Assembly: GCA_016712595.1 (NCBI GenBank)
Contig: JADJQT010000002.1
Span: 744,001 to 808,000, forward strand
Direction of reading: 5' to 3'
Source of the DNA: Rhodospirillales bacterium
GTDB taxonomy: Bacteria; Pseudomonadota; Alphaproteobacteria; Rhodospirillales; Defluviicoccaceae
Length of the DNA: 64,000 nt
The translations under genes were made by a program, and so were the position numbers. The notes under the pieces were generated by a model. It was not told where the DNA came from and searched no databases. It saw nothing but the letters and a program-made list of their open reading frames with translations. Positions 27,336-36,572 of this stretch are shown here, in pieces (the first letter of the stretch is position 1; every line of letters begins with the position of its first letter).

Positions 27336-28792
27336 GTATCTGCTCACCCCCCTGGCTATAAAGCTGCGGGCGTGGTCTGGAAGGTGCCGGCGAGGAGTTG
27401 GGCGATGGCTTGCCGGGCGGTTTGGCCGTGGAGCCCTGCGGTGCTGGTGACGGATCGGTATCCGGCGTGGATGTGTGCGCCCCATTCGGAGCGAAAGCCG
27501 CCGGTGACCTTGCGGAACACGACGGACGGACGGATTTCTCGCTCGCAGGCGTTGTTGGTGGCTGGCACGTCGGGGTCTTCGAGGAAGACGAAGAACTTCG
27601 TCCGCCACGCCTTGACTGCGGTTTGCAGCTCGCGGCCGGCGGGATGCGCCGCGGGTGTGGCCACGAGCGCATCGAGGCGGCGTTCGGCGCGGGCGTGATA
27701 GGTGGCGAGGGTCGCCGGCCGCAGGGCATCTCGCCGTCGGCCGATGCGGATCGCCCAGCGCAGCAGATCGCGCAGCCGGGGCGCGAAGACGGTGTCGCCG
27801 CAGTCGATGGCATACTGGACGTCACGCAGGAGGTGGGCGAGACAGACCTGATGCGCGGGCGCCAGATCCTGCTGGCCGGCGTAGCGGTCGGACACCCAGA
27901 CCGCCGGCCGGTGCTCGCCCAGCACCTCTTCGGCGACCGCTTTCGCCCGGCGGGGTGCGATCTGGTGCAGCACCGCCTTGGTGGTGACGAACACCCAATG
28001 CCAGTGGGTGGCGCCGTCGATGCGGGCGGTGGTCTCGTCCGAGGCGATCACCCGGGCGGCCAGCAGCCTTTCCTTGATCGCGGCGCACGCCGCCGTCATC
28101 GCTGTTTCAGCGCGGCGGAAGGCGTTGGCGATGGCACCCTCGGAGATCACCAGCCCGAACAGCTCCGCCATCATCCGCGCCAGCCGCTCGAAACCGACAT
28201 GATGGCTGTGGTGCAGATACAAAAGCAGCGCCTGGATTGACGCCCCAAAGGGTGTTCCCAGCGGCATGCCGTCCGGCGGGGCGGCGCGGAAGCGGCGGCC
28301 GCAGGCAGCACAGCGCCCGCCGAACAGCTCAACACGGGTCACCACCGGTGCGATTGGCGGGATGTCGATGTGATCGTAGCGATGGCGGCAGATCTGCCTC
28401 TGGCCCGAAACGTCGGCGGCACAATGCGGACACGTGGTGGCCAGCCGCTTGATCGTCTCGTCCGGCACCTCGCTCAGCGATCGCGCCGAGCCCGGACGCG
28501 AGGGCCGCAGCTTGCGCCGCTCGCCATGCTTCTTGTCCCCGCTTCCGCCCGGCTTGCGGTCCTGCGACGGCGGCGTGTGGCTGTTCCGTGACGTCTTCTT
28601 CGGCCGCGCCAGCAGCGCCTCGAGTTCCGTAATCCGCGCCGCCTGACGTTCGATCAGCGCTGCCTGCTCGGAAAGCAGTGCGTCCTTCTCATCGTCGCTC
28701 AAGCGGTATCGGAACGGCAGAGTCATCCATACCTTGACTCACATCCAGCCCGACCCCGCAACCCAAAAATCGCCAACCACCTGAGCAGATAC
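27336..28792 (-). mobile_element. IS66-family element (single-gene type)
   Basis: The element is 1,457 bp with 11-bp terminal inverted repeats (GTATCTGCTCA at the left, TGAGCAGATAC at the right) and a perfect 8-bp target duplication GGCACGCC (27328-27335 and 28793-28800), the length typical of IS66. It has only a tnpC-type transposase and no tnpA/tnpB, as in the ISBst12 subgroup. Confidence 0.93.
27356..28726 (-). CDS. IS66-family transposase
   Basis: A 456-residue transposase. The N-terminal leucine-rich helix (QAALIERQAARITELEALLA) and PKKTSRNSHTPPSQDRKPGG precede a zinc-finger-like region (CPHCAADV, CAACGRRF). The catalytic part includes VIASDETTARIDGATHWHWV, WVSDRYAGQQDLA and TNNACEREIRPSVVFRKVTG with the DDE acidic residues. 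Length and motifs look intact, so it may be active. Confidence 0.95.
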   Translation of the reverse strand: MTLPFRYRLSDDEKDALLSEQAALIERQAARITELEALLARPKKTSRNSHTPPSQDRKPGGSGDKKHGERRKLRPSRPGSARSLSEVPDETIKRLATTCPHCAADVSGQRQICRHRYDHIDIPPIAPVVTRVELFGGRCAACGRRFRAAPPDGMPLGTPFGASIQALLLYLHHSHHVGFERLARMMAELFGLVISEGAIANAFRRAETAMTAACAAIKERLLAARVIASDETTARIDGATHWHWVFVTTKAVLHQIAPRRAKAVAEEVLGEHRPAVWVSDRYAGQQDLAPAHQVCLAHLLRDVQYAIDCGDTVFAPRLRDLLRWAIRIGRRRDALRPATLATYHARAERRLDALVATPAAHPAGRELQTAVKAWRTKFFVFLEDPDVPATNNACEREIRPSVVFRKVTGGFRSEWGAHIHAGYRSVTSTAGLHGQTARQAIAQLLAGTFQTTPAAL

Positions 28793-29359
28793 GGCACGCC
28801 AGCCGCCGGCAGGCGATGGTCGAAGGGGTGTGGGAGAAGTTCGGCGCGTTCGTCCACCAGCAGATCGTCTGGGCCAAGGACCGCGGCATCCTGACCCGCT
28901 CGTACTACCTCTGGCAGCACGAACCGTGCTTCTTCGGCTGGCTGCGTGGCCACAAGCCGCCGCGCCTGTCCGACGATTATCCGAGCACCGTCTGGACCAT
29001 CCCGACGGTCAAGGTCGGCGAGAAGACGGAGCATCCGACGTCGAAGCCGATCGAGGTGTTCGCGCTGCCGATGCGCCAGCATGCGCGGCCGGGCGAGATC
29101 TGCTTCGAGCCGTTCAGCGGCTCCGGCTCGCAGATCATCGCCGGCGAGCAGACGGCGCGGCGCGTCTACGCCATCGAGATCAGCCCGGTCTACGTCGATG
29201 TCGCCGTCAAACGCTGGCAGACGGCGACCGGCAAGCAGGCGGTCCTGGAGGGCAGCGGACGAAGCTTCGACGAGCTGGCCGCGGAGCGGCTTCGAGATGC
29301 GGCATGAGCAATACCGCCGGGCGGCGAGCCCGGCGATATCCTGCGTGAGCGGGGGTGGA

Positions 29360-29977
29360 TCAGTCGGCGAGGTGGTACACCCGCTCGCCGCCATCCTTCT
29401 TCTCCGAGGTCACGATGAGGCCGCGCTTCTTCTTCAGAGCGCCGGCAAAGGCACCCCTCACGGTGTGTCCAAGCCAGCCAGTCGCTGCCATGATCTGGGC
29501 GATGGTCGCACCTTCGGGTCGGCGCAGCATGTCGATCAGCATCGCCTCCTTGGTGCCGTCACGATGCTTGCGAACCTTGGCGGGCTGCTCCGCGCTCGGT
29601 TCCGGCGCGGCTCCGGTGGCCAGGGGCGCGGCTTCGTCCACAACCGTGGTGGTCGCGTTCTCCGCCGAAGCCGGCTCACCTGCGGGCACCGGGGCGGCAC
29701 ACGCGGTCTCGATGTCGGTGGCATCGTCTTCGAGCGGCGCGATCAGTCCGGCCGCTTCGGCGGCATCGTCCTGCAGGCTGGTGCGGAACGACTCGGCACT
29801 CATCCGTCCGTCGAGAAAGCCGCCGGCGGCGGCGAGCAGGTCGTCGAGGCCGAGACCGAAGCGTTCGGCGTGCGCGCCGATGCGGCGCAGCGCCGCGTCC
29901 TTGCTGTTGGGATTGCGCGGCTGGCCGTCGAGTGCGCTGAGGATGGCATTGAGCTGCAACTTGCCGAGGTCGGTCAT
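29360..29977 (-). CDS. DUF3489 protein
   Basis: A 205-residue protein. The C-terminal 60 residues (HRDGTKEAMLIDMLRRPEGA, TIAQIMAATGWLGHTVRGAF, then GERVYHLAD) are the DUF3489 domain, a winged-helix-like fold found in alphaproteobacterial phage regions. The N-terminal half (MTDLGKLQLNAILSALDGQP) is helical and the middle is a low-complexity Ala/Glu/Pro linker. The ATG at 29977 has AAAGGA nine bases upstream; the longer frame is not used. It is transcribed against the terminase genes and converges on the methyltransferase. Confidence 0.82.
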   Translation of the reverse strand: MTDLGKLQLNAILSALDGQPRNPNSKDAALRRIGAHAERFGLGLDDLLAAAGGFLDGRMSAESFRTSLQDDAAEAAGLIAPLEDDATDIETACAAPVPAGEPASAENATTTVVDEAAPLATGAAPEPSAEQPAKVRKHRDGTKEAMLIDMLRRPEGATIAQIMAATGWLGHTVRGAFAGALKKKRGLIVTSEKKDGGERVYHLAD

Positions 29978-30184
29978 GGTGGCGTCCTTTCGGAACCAGT
30001 GCGCGGCGACGATCGCAGCGCTGCTACCACCCCCAGCCCCGGCGGCCGATGCCGCTGCGGGGCGGATCGTCGAAGGGTCCCGGGCGGGCCGCAACGACCA
30101 GCGCATCAGGGCGCAAGCGCACTCGGACCTCAAGTCTAATCCGCTGTCGTTTCATTGCTTTTTGACCCGGATCGGATTCGCTCG

Positions 30185-30760
30185 ATGAGCGGCGAGCGTC
30201 TCGGCATGAGCGAGCGCGAGTACGCGCGGCACGCCGGCGTCTCGCGCGGCGCGGTACAGAAGGCGCGCAGCTCGGGTCGGCTGGTGCTGCATCCGGACGG
30301 CTCGGTCGATGTGGCGGCGTCGGACGCCCGCCGGGCGCAGGCGACCGATCCTTCGAAGCAGCGCAGCCATACGCCGTCATCACCACCGGGCTTCCGGCCG
30401 GTCCCGGAGGCCGCCGTTGCGGCGGTCGGCGAGACGCTGAAGGAGCAAGGGCTGACGGCGCCGGCAAGCGGCATGACCTTCCTGCAGGCGCGCACCGCCA
30501 ACGAAGTGCTGAAGGCGCGGCTGCGGCGGATGGAGGTGCAGCAGAAGGAGGGCGAGCTGGTCGACCGAGCCCGCGCGGTGGCGCTGGTGTTCCGGCTGGC
30601 ACGCCAGGAGCGCGACGTCTGGCTCGGCTGGCCGGCGCGCGTCGCGTCGCTGATGGCGGCTGAACTCGGCGTCGAGGCGCACACCCTGCAAACGGTGCTG
30701 GAGAGCCATGTACGAGAGCACCTCGCAAGCCTCGCCGAGGTCCGATGCGACTTGCGATAG
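30185..30760 (+). CDS. Phage terminase small subunit-like protein
   Basis: A 191-residue protein beginning MSGERLGMSEREYARHAGVS. The N-terminal winged-helix DNA-binding region (YARHAGVSRGAVQKARSSGR) resembles lambda Nu1. A later helical part (FLQARTANEVLKARLRRMEV) would contact the large subunit. It would recognise the packaging site of the phage genome. It overlaps the terminase large-subunit gene by 53 bp. The ATG at 30185 or 30206 are both possible; a TTG at 30155 is less likely. Confidence 0.72.
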   Translation: MSGERLGMSEREYARHAGVSRGAVQKARSSGRLVLHPDGSVDVAASDARRAQATDPSKQRSHTPSSPPGFRPVPEAAVAAVGETLKEQGLTAPASGMTFLQARTANEVLKARLRRMEVQQKEGELVDRARAVALVFRLARQERDVWLGWPARVASLMAAELGVEAHTLQTVLESHVREHLASLAEVRCDLR

Positions 30761-32756
30761 CGGCCTCGGCACCGGCCCGGATCTCGATGCCGGCTACGAC
30801 ATCGACTTCAAGGGCGGACCGGAGCTGCTGCGCGGCTGGCGCGACGGCCGCAGGCCGGACCCGGCGCTCACCGTCTCGGCGTGGGCCGACAGCCACCGGC
30901 TGCTGAGCCCGCGCGGCGCCAACGAGGCCGGGCGCTGGCGCACCAGCCGCACGCCCTATCTGGGCGAGATCATGGACGCGCTGTCGCCCTCGCATCCGGC
31001 ACAGCGGGTGGTGGTGATGAAAGGCGCGCAGATCGGCGCCACCGAGGCCGGCAACAACTGGATCGGCTACGTCATTCATCACGCGCCGGGGCCGATGCTG
31101 GCGGTGCAGCCGACGGTGGAGCTGGCGAAGCGGTTCTCGCAGCAGCGGGTCGACCCGCTGATCGACGAGAGCCCGGTGCTGCGCGACAAGGTCGCGCCGG
31201 CGCGCTCGCGCGATGCCGGCAATACCCAGCTGTCGAAGGAGTTCCCCGGCGGCATCCTGGTGATGACCGGGGCGAACAGCGCCGTCGGCCTGCGCTCGAT
31301 GCCGGTGCGCTACCTGTTTCTCGACGAGGTCGACGCCTATCCGCTGTCGGCCGACGCCGAGGGCGAGCCGGTGGCGCTCGCCGAGGCGCGAACGCGGACC
31401 TACTCCTGGCGGCGCAAGGTGTTCCTGGCGTCGACGCCGACGGTGAAGGGGCTGAGCCGGATCGAGCGCGAGTTCGAGGCCTCGGACCAGCGGCGCTTCT
31501 TCCTGCCGTGCCCGCTGTGCGGGGCGCCGCAGTGGCTGAAGTTCGAGCGGCTGCGCTGGGACTGGGGGAATCCGGCGAGCGTTGCTTACGTCTGCGAGGT
31601 CTGCGACGGCAGTTTCGGCGAGCATCACAAGACGAGGATGCTGGCCGCCGGCCAGTGGCGGCCGACGGCGCGGTCGGCGGATCAGGGCACTATCGGCTTC
31701 CACCTCTCGGCGCTCTACTCGCCGCTCGGCTGGTACTCATGGGCGCAGATTGCGCGGGACTGGGAAGCGGCTCAGGGCAACGACGAGGCCAAGCGCAGCT
31801 TCAGGAACACCGTGCTCGGCGAGACCTGGTTCGAGGCCGGTGAAGCGCCGGACTGGCAGCGGCTTTATGACCGCCGCGAGGACTACCCTCTCGGCACCGT
31901 GCCGGCCGGCGGGTTGCTGCTGACCGCCGGCGCCGACGTGCAGAAGGACCGCATCGAGGTCTCGATCTGGGCCTGGGGCCGCGGCCTGGAAAGCTGGCTG
32001 GTCGATCACCTGATCATCGACGGCAGCCCGGCCGAGCCGGCGACCTGGGCGGCGCTGTGCGAGCTGCTCGGCCGCACCTGGCCGCACGCCGGCGGCGCCG
32101 AGCTGCGTCTCGCCCGCCTCGCGATCGATACCGGTGGCCAGTACACCACCGAGGTCTACGCCTGGACGCGCCGCCAGAGTGTCGGCCAGGTGATGGCGAT
32201 CAAGGGCGTCGACGGCTTCGACCGGACGACGCCGGTGGCCGGGCCGACCAACGTCGATGCCACGGAAGGCGGGGTGAAGATCAAGCGCGGCGCCCGGCTG
32301 TGGACGGTGGCGGTGGCCACGTTCAAGAGCGAGACCTACCGCTTCCTGCGGTCGGCAGCGCCGACGGGCGAGGAGTCAACGGATTGGTATCCGGCAGGCT
32401 TTATCCATCTGCCGCGCGGCGTCGACGCCGAGTGGGTGAAGCAGCTGGTCGCCGAGCAGTTGGTCACCGTCAAGACCAGGCGCGGCTTCACCCGCCTCGA
32501 ATGGCAGAAGTTGCGCGAACGCAACGAGGCGCTCGACTGCCGGGTCTATGCCCGGGCGGCCGCCTGGATCGCCGGCGCCGACCGCTGGCCGGAGCGCAAG
32601 TGGAGCGAACTGGAGGCGCAGGTGGCGCCCAAGGCTCGCGACGAAGAGACGAGCGTATCGACGCCCGAGGCCGACGAGCCGTTGCCGACGGCCGGCCGCC
32701 TGATGGCAGCGCCGCGCCGCGGCCGGCGCGTGTTCCGCTCCAGCTACGTGAGCTGA
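30708..32756 (+). CDS. Phage terminase large subunit, GpA family
   Basis: A 682-residue packaging ATPase-nuclease. The ATPase part contains the Walker A-like MKGAQIGATEAGNNWIGYV and Walker B RYLFLDEVDAYP, with STPTVKGLSRIE as the coupling region. A zinc-ribbon-like CPLCGAPQWLKFERL with a later YVCEVCDG follows. The C-terminal nuclease starts at LTAGADVQKDRIEVSIWAWG. Length and motifs are as in lambda GpA. It appears intact, although the downstream morphogenesis genes are broken. Confidence 0.93.
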   Translation: MYESTSQASPRSDATCDSGLGTGPDLDAGYDIDFKGGPELLRGWRDGRRPDPALTVSAWADSHRLLSPRGANEAGRWRTSRTPYLGEIMDALSPSHPAQRVVVMKGAQIGATEAGNNWIGYVIHHAPGPMLAVQPTVELAKRFSQQRVDPLIDESPVLRDKVAPARSRDAGNTQLSKEFPGGILVMTGANSAVGLRSMPVRYLFLDEVDAYPLSADAEGEPVALAEARTRTYSWRRKVFLASTPTVKGLSRIEREFEASDQRRFFLPCPLCGAPQWLKFERLRWDWGNPASVAYVCEVCDGSFGEHHKTRMLAAGQWRPTARSADQGTIGFHLSALYSPLGWYSWAQIARDWEAAQGNDEAKRSFRNTVLGETWFEAGEAPDWQRLYDRREDYPLGTVPAGGLLLTAGADVQKDRIEVSIWAWGRGLESWLVDHLIIDGSPAEPATWAALCELLGRTWPHAGGAELRLARLAIDTGGQYTTEVYAWTRRQSVGQVMAIKGVDGFDRTTPVAGPTNVDATEGGVKIKRGARLWTVAVATFKSETYRFLRSAAPTGEESTDWYPAGFIHLPRGVDAEWVKQLVAEQLVTVKTRRGFTRLEWQKLRERNEALDCRVYARAAAWIAGADRWPERKWSELEAQVAPKARDEETSVSTPEADEPLPTAGRLMAAPRRGRRVFRSSYVS

Positions 32757-32759
32757 CCG

Positions 32760-32972
32760 ATGACCTTTGAGGAGATGACCGCGCAGCGCGACGCGCTGCT
32801 GGCGGCCCGTTACCGCGGCGTCCGCACCGTCGAATACGACGGCCGGCGAGTCACCTATGCCACCGACGTCGAGATGGCGGCAGCACTCGCCGATCTGGAA
32901 AAGCGCATCGCCCAGGCCGAGACCGGCACGCCGCGGCGCAGGATCTTCACCTCGGCCACGAAAGGTCTCTGA
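32760..32972 (+). CDS. gpW-like head-tail joining protein
   Basis: A 70-residue protein (MTFEEMTAQRDALLAARYRG, then TVEYDGRRVTYATDVEMAAA) matching the lambda gpW family in size, content and position between terminase and portal. It would complete the head before tail attachment. It starts 4 bp after terL and its stop overlaps the portal start (TGATG). Confidence 0.85.
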   Translation: MTFEEMTAQRDALLAARYRGVRTVEYDGRRVTYATDVEMAAALADLEKRIAQAETGTPRRRIFTSATKGL

Positions 32973-34425
32973 TGCCCGGGGTGCTGACGCAATGGCGCCG
33001 TCGCGTCGGCGCCTTCATCGGCGGCTTCGAGGCGGGACTCGCCAACCGCCGGCTGAAAGGCTTTCAGCCGAGCCGTGCGCACCTCAACACGCTGATCGCC
33101 GCGGCCGGCGCCGACATCACCGCGCGCGCCCGCTGGTTGATCCGCAACAACGGCTACGCGGCCAACGCCATCGACAGCTGGGCCGGCAACGTGGTCGGCG
33201 CCGGCATCAAGCCGTCGTCGCTGATCGCCGATGCCCAACTGAAGGCAGCGGTGCAGAAGCTGTGGCTGGAGTGGACCGACGACGCCGATGCCGACGGAAT
33301 GACTGACCTCTACGGGCTGCAGCGCCGCGCCGCCCGCGAAGTGTTCATCGCCGGCGAGGTGTTCTTCCGCTTCCGCCCGCGCCGGCCGGAGGACGGGCTG
33401 CAGGTTCCCTTGCAGCTGCAGATGCTGCCGGCGGAGATGCTGCCTATGGCGCGACAATCTGGATGAGGCGGCACCGTCATCCGCCAGGGCATCGAACTCG
33501 ACCGCATCGGCCGCAGGGCAGCCTATCACTTCCTGCGCCGCCATTCCGGCGACGTCACGGATCCCGGTCTGGCTGGCGAGACGGTGCGCATTCCGGCGTC
33601 GGAGATCATCCACGTGATCGATCCAGTCGACGCGGGCCAACTGCGCGGCGTCTCGAAGTTCGCGCCGGCGATCGTCAAGCTGCTCCTGCTCGACCAGTAC
33701 GACGATGCCGAGCTCGACCGGAAGAAGGTGGCGGCGATGCACGCGCTGTTCATCACCACTCCGGCGCCGGCCGAGCCGTTCGACGTCGCCGAGAGCACGA
33801 ACGAGAATGGCGAGCGGTCGCTAGATCTGCAGCCGGGGCAGATCGTCATGCTGGAGCCGGGCGAGCAGGTACAGACCTCCGATCCCGCCGACTCCGGTCA
33901 GACCTACGAGCCGTTCCAATACCGCACGCTGCTGCAGGTCTCGGCAGCGCTTGGCATTCCCTACGCGTATCTCTCCAACGACATGATCAAGGCGAACTAC
34001 TCCAACGCGCGGCTGGCGCTGCTGGAGTTCCGCCGCCGGACCGAGGCTTACCAGCACGCGGTGATGGTCTGGCAGCTGTGCCGGCAGGTGTGGGGGCGCT
34101 GGATGGACGCCGCCGTGCTGGCGGGCGTGCTGGCGCTTCCCGACTACGACCGGAACCGCCGGGCGTACCACGCCTGTTCGTGGTTGCCGCCGAAGTGGGA
34201 CTGGGTCGATCCGCTGAAGGACGCCAAGGCCGAGATCGAGCAGATCGTCGCGGGGCTGAAGAGCCGCACCCAGGCGCTGGCCGAGCGCGGCTACGACGCC
34301 GAGCAGGTCGACGCGGAGATCGCCGCCGATCAGGCGCGCGAGCAGGCGCTGGGGTTGAGCTTCGGGGTACAGGCTTCCACGTCGGATATCTCGAACTGTA
34401 TCGGTTCAGACCTGGTCGGACAGGT
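32972..34425 (+). pseudogene. Lambda-type phage portal protein, broken
   Basis: The portal family is clear from RWLIRNNGYAANAIDSWAGN, VVGAGIKPSS, EVFIAGEVFFRFRPRRP and, later, IRQGIELDRIGRRAAYHFLR, FQYRTLLQVSAALGIPYAYL and SNDMIKANYSNARLALLEFR. A premature TGA at 33464-33466 splits it. Two nearby losses explain this: about 2 bp near 33443 (expected LPLWRDNLDEA) and 1 bp near 33470, after which the original frame returns. The 3' end departs from portal sequence after about 34365 and runs into the IS481 element. It cannot make a working portal. Confidence 0.85.
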
Positions 34426-35584
34426 GTCAGATTTGGGAGTGCGTCCCCGAGCCTCTGACAGGTCCGATCAGCAGGCGACCTGATCGATCAACTTCTCTCT
34501 GGCCATTGGCAGGCTGTCAAGGAAGGTCTGCATCGGCGTTTTGCCGTAGCACCATCGGCCCTGGTGGGTGCGGACCTCGTTGTACTGGCGGAGCCACTGG
34601 TCCAGATCGGCTTGCAGCTCGGCGATGCTGCGATAGAGCTTTTTGCGGAAGGCGACCCGGTAGAACTCGTCCAGCATCGTCTTGTGGAAGCGCTCGCAGA
34701 TCCCGTTGGTTTGCGGGCTCTTGGTCTTGGTCCGGCTGTGATCGATGTCCTCGATCGCCAGGTAGAGCTCGTACTCGTGGCGCTCCGGGTTGCCGCAGTA
34801 TTCGCTGCCGCGATCGGTCAGCACCCGGCAGAGCGGGATGTCGTGCTCGTCGTAGAACGGCAGCACCCGGTCATTCAGCAGATCGGCCGCCGTGATCGCC
34901 GTCTTGACGTCGTAGAGCTTGGCGAAGCCACCTTGGCGTAGGTGTCGATGAAGGTCTGCTGGTAGATGCGACCGACCCCCTTCAGCGTGCCGACGTAGAA
35001 GGTGTCCTGGGCACCGCAGTAGCCGGGACAGGCGCTGTCGAACTCGCCATGCGCCTCCTTGTCCGCCTTCGTCTTCTCCAGCGCCGCCAATTGGTCCTCG
35101 GTCAGGATAAGGCCGTCCTGCGCCACCTTGGCTTCCAGTGCCTTCAGCCGTTTCGCCATGGTGTTGAGGTCGTGGCGGACCCAGGCGCCCCGCGGACCCC
35201 GGTGGGCGAGACCCGAATGCCCTCCTTGGCCAGCTCGTTGGCCATCCGGGTATGTCCCCAGGCCGGCTGGTCCAGGGCGAGTTCGAGGATGCGCCGCTCG
35301 ACAGCCTCGACCACCCGGTTCTTCGGGTTCGGCACCCGGCGTGACATCTCGATCAGCGCCGCCTCGCCACCCTTCTGGTACAAGTCCTTGAACCGGTAGA
35401 AGCTGTCACGGGAAAATCCCATGATCCGGCAGGCGTGGCTGACGCTGCCCAGCTGCTTCGCCAACTCCAGCACGCCGACCTTGTTGCGGATGATCTTCTC
35501 GTCTCGCGTCATCGTGTCGTCTCCTCGCTTCGATACTCCAATGTCTACGCTCGGAGACGACACCCCCACCATCGCAACCTGTCA
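34425..35584 (-). mobile_element. IS481-family element, degenerate
   Basis: The ends are roughly set by TGTCAGATTTGG at 34425 and the complementary TGACAGG-type end at 35584, both of the TGT form seen in IS481. It encloses a frameshifted transposase. It cuts off the end of the portal gene. Confidence 0.7.
34468..35512 (-). pseudogene. IS481-family transposase, two frameshifts
   Basis: Starts MTRDEKIIRNKVGVLELAKQ at 35512 with HTH HACRIMGFSRDSFYRFKDLY. The frame shifts near 35195 (after SPTGVRG) into KRLKALEAKVAQDGLILTED and again near 34929 (one base lost in KVAFAKLY) into LPFYDEHDIPLCRVLTDRGS. The catalytic region includes YCGAQDTFYVGTLKGVGRIY, VLTDRGSEYCG and SPQTNGICERFHKTMLDEFY. The gene is inactive unless the shifts are sequencing errors. 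Confidence 0.88.
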
Positions 35585-35622
35585 AATTTGATCTAAACGG
35601 ATACATGTGACGCGCGCTGTCG

Positions 35623-36558
35623 TCACTTCGCGCAATCCCGCACTCGATCCGCGCCGCCAATCGCCTGCAGGCGAGCCTGCGCGGTGGCTTCGATCCAGGG
35701 CCCGAGCTTCTCGGAGGTCAACGTCAGCATTGTCGAGGCTCCGCTCCGGCTCGCCGTATGGCGGAAAATCGCGATCCGGAAATCTCCATTGGTGCCGGCG
35801 AGGTAGCTGTCCACCCTCTCTCCGAGCGCGCTGGTTCGCTTGCCCGTCGGCGGGAAGGCGCTGCCGCGCAGACCGGCGTGCACGGCCGTCGATGCCTCGT
35901 CGAGCGCCCCGCCGGTATCGCCCACAACGAACGCCACGGTCCGGCCGGAGTTGGCATCAAGAACGATCCCTGCGTCGCCCGGCGTCGCGTCCCAGGGCAT
36001 TTTACGGAAGGCACCGGGAATGACGAAATAGGCTGTGCGCGCTGGGTCGAGCTGTGCCGCCTGCGAAGCGCTCCAGCCGGCAATCGGCGCGCCGGGGGGA
36101 GGTGCCACGCGAACTGACGTTTCGCTGACGAACCAGTCCTGCCTGGGAGGTGGCTGAAGCCTAACGGAAGGCGGGGAACAGCCGCCGCCGCCAAGGCCGA
36201 TCGAGCACATGGAGTCGCCCAGCGTCTCCACCTGGGCGCCGTTGCGCGACCACGCGGCGAAGGCTGACTGGCAGGCCTTGAAGCAGGCTCCCCGATTGCG
36301 ACCGCGACACTCGGGAGGGCGCAGCGGCGCCAGCCCGTTGCAAATGCCTTCCAACCCCTGATCGCGGACGCCATACGCCTCCGGCGAGCCGTCGTGATCG
36401 AGCTGCAGGTCGTGGCTTGCAAAAAACAGGGTGTCCTTCGCGATCACGATGCGCTTGTTCGCGATGCGTGGTAGTTCCTGACCGTCTGGGCACGAGGCGG
36501 CACGAGCGGCGCCGCAGGCGAGCAGAATTCCAAGGATAGCGGCAAGTGCAATACGCAT
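35623..36558 (-). CDS. Secreted chitosanase-like (GH75-like) protein
   Basis: A 311-residue protein with a clear signal peptide (MRIALAAILGILLACGAARA, cleavage after ARA). The body has LQLDHDGSPEAYGVRDQGLE and, later, RTAYFVIPGAFRK and TVAFVVGDTGGALDEASTAV, which resemble the D...D and GDTG regions of GH75 chitosanases. Cysteine pairs around residues 90-135 suggest export with disulfides. It should act in the periplasm or outside on chitosan or a similar glycan. Fifteen bases separate it from the glucosaminidase gene upstream; the two form an operon. Family match is tentative. Confidence 0.6.
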   Translation of the reverse strand: MRIALAAILGILLACGAARAASCPDGQELPRIANKRIVIAKDTLFFASHDLQLDHDGSPEAYGVRDQGLEGICNGLAPLRPPECRGRNRGACFKACQSAFAAWSRNGAQVETLGDSMCSIGLGGGGCSPPSVRLQPPPRQDWFVSETSVRVAPPPGAPIAGWSASQAAQLDPARTAYFVIPGAFRKMPWDATPGDAGIVLDANSGRTVAFVVGDTGGALDEASTAVHAGLRGSAFPPTGKRTSALGERVDSYLAGTNGDFRIAIFRHTASRSGASTMLTLTSEKLGPWIEATAQARLQAIGGADRVRDCAK

Positions 36559-36572
36559 CGTAGTCCCTCATC

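Larger units (their letters stand above)
26541..29307 (+). pseudogene. ParB-like/DNA methyltransferase gene split by IS66
   Basis: The 5' part (26541-27335) encodes a ParB-type N-terminal domain (LKPYARNARTHSDDQIAKIA, DDEIVAGHGRLLAAQQLGL) and the start of an N4/N6 methyltransferase with motif IV FATDPPYLVDY. The 3' part (28801-29307) carries AFVHQQIVWAKDRGILTRS, EHPTSKPIEVFALPMR and the SAM-binding FEPFSGSGSQIIAGE. Motif order (DPPY before FxGxG) is that of beta-class enzymes. The IS66 element at 27336-28792 sits after WYCWHA; removing it and one copy of the 8-bp duplication gives WYCWHASRRQAMVEGVWEKF in frame. Such ParB-methylase genes are common beside phage terminases and would protect or mark phage DNA. 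As it stands it is inactivated, and the IS is its only visible lesion. Confidence 0.9.
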
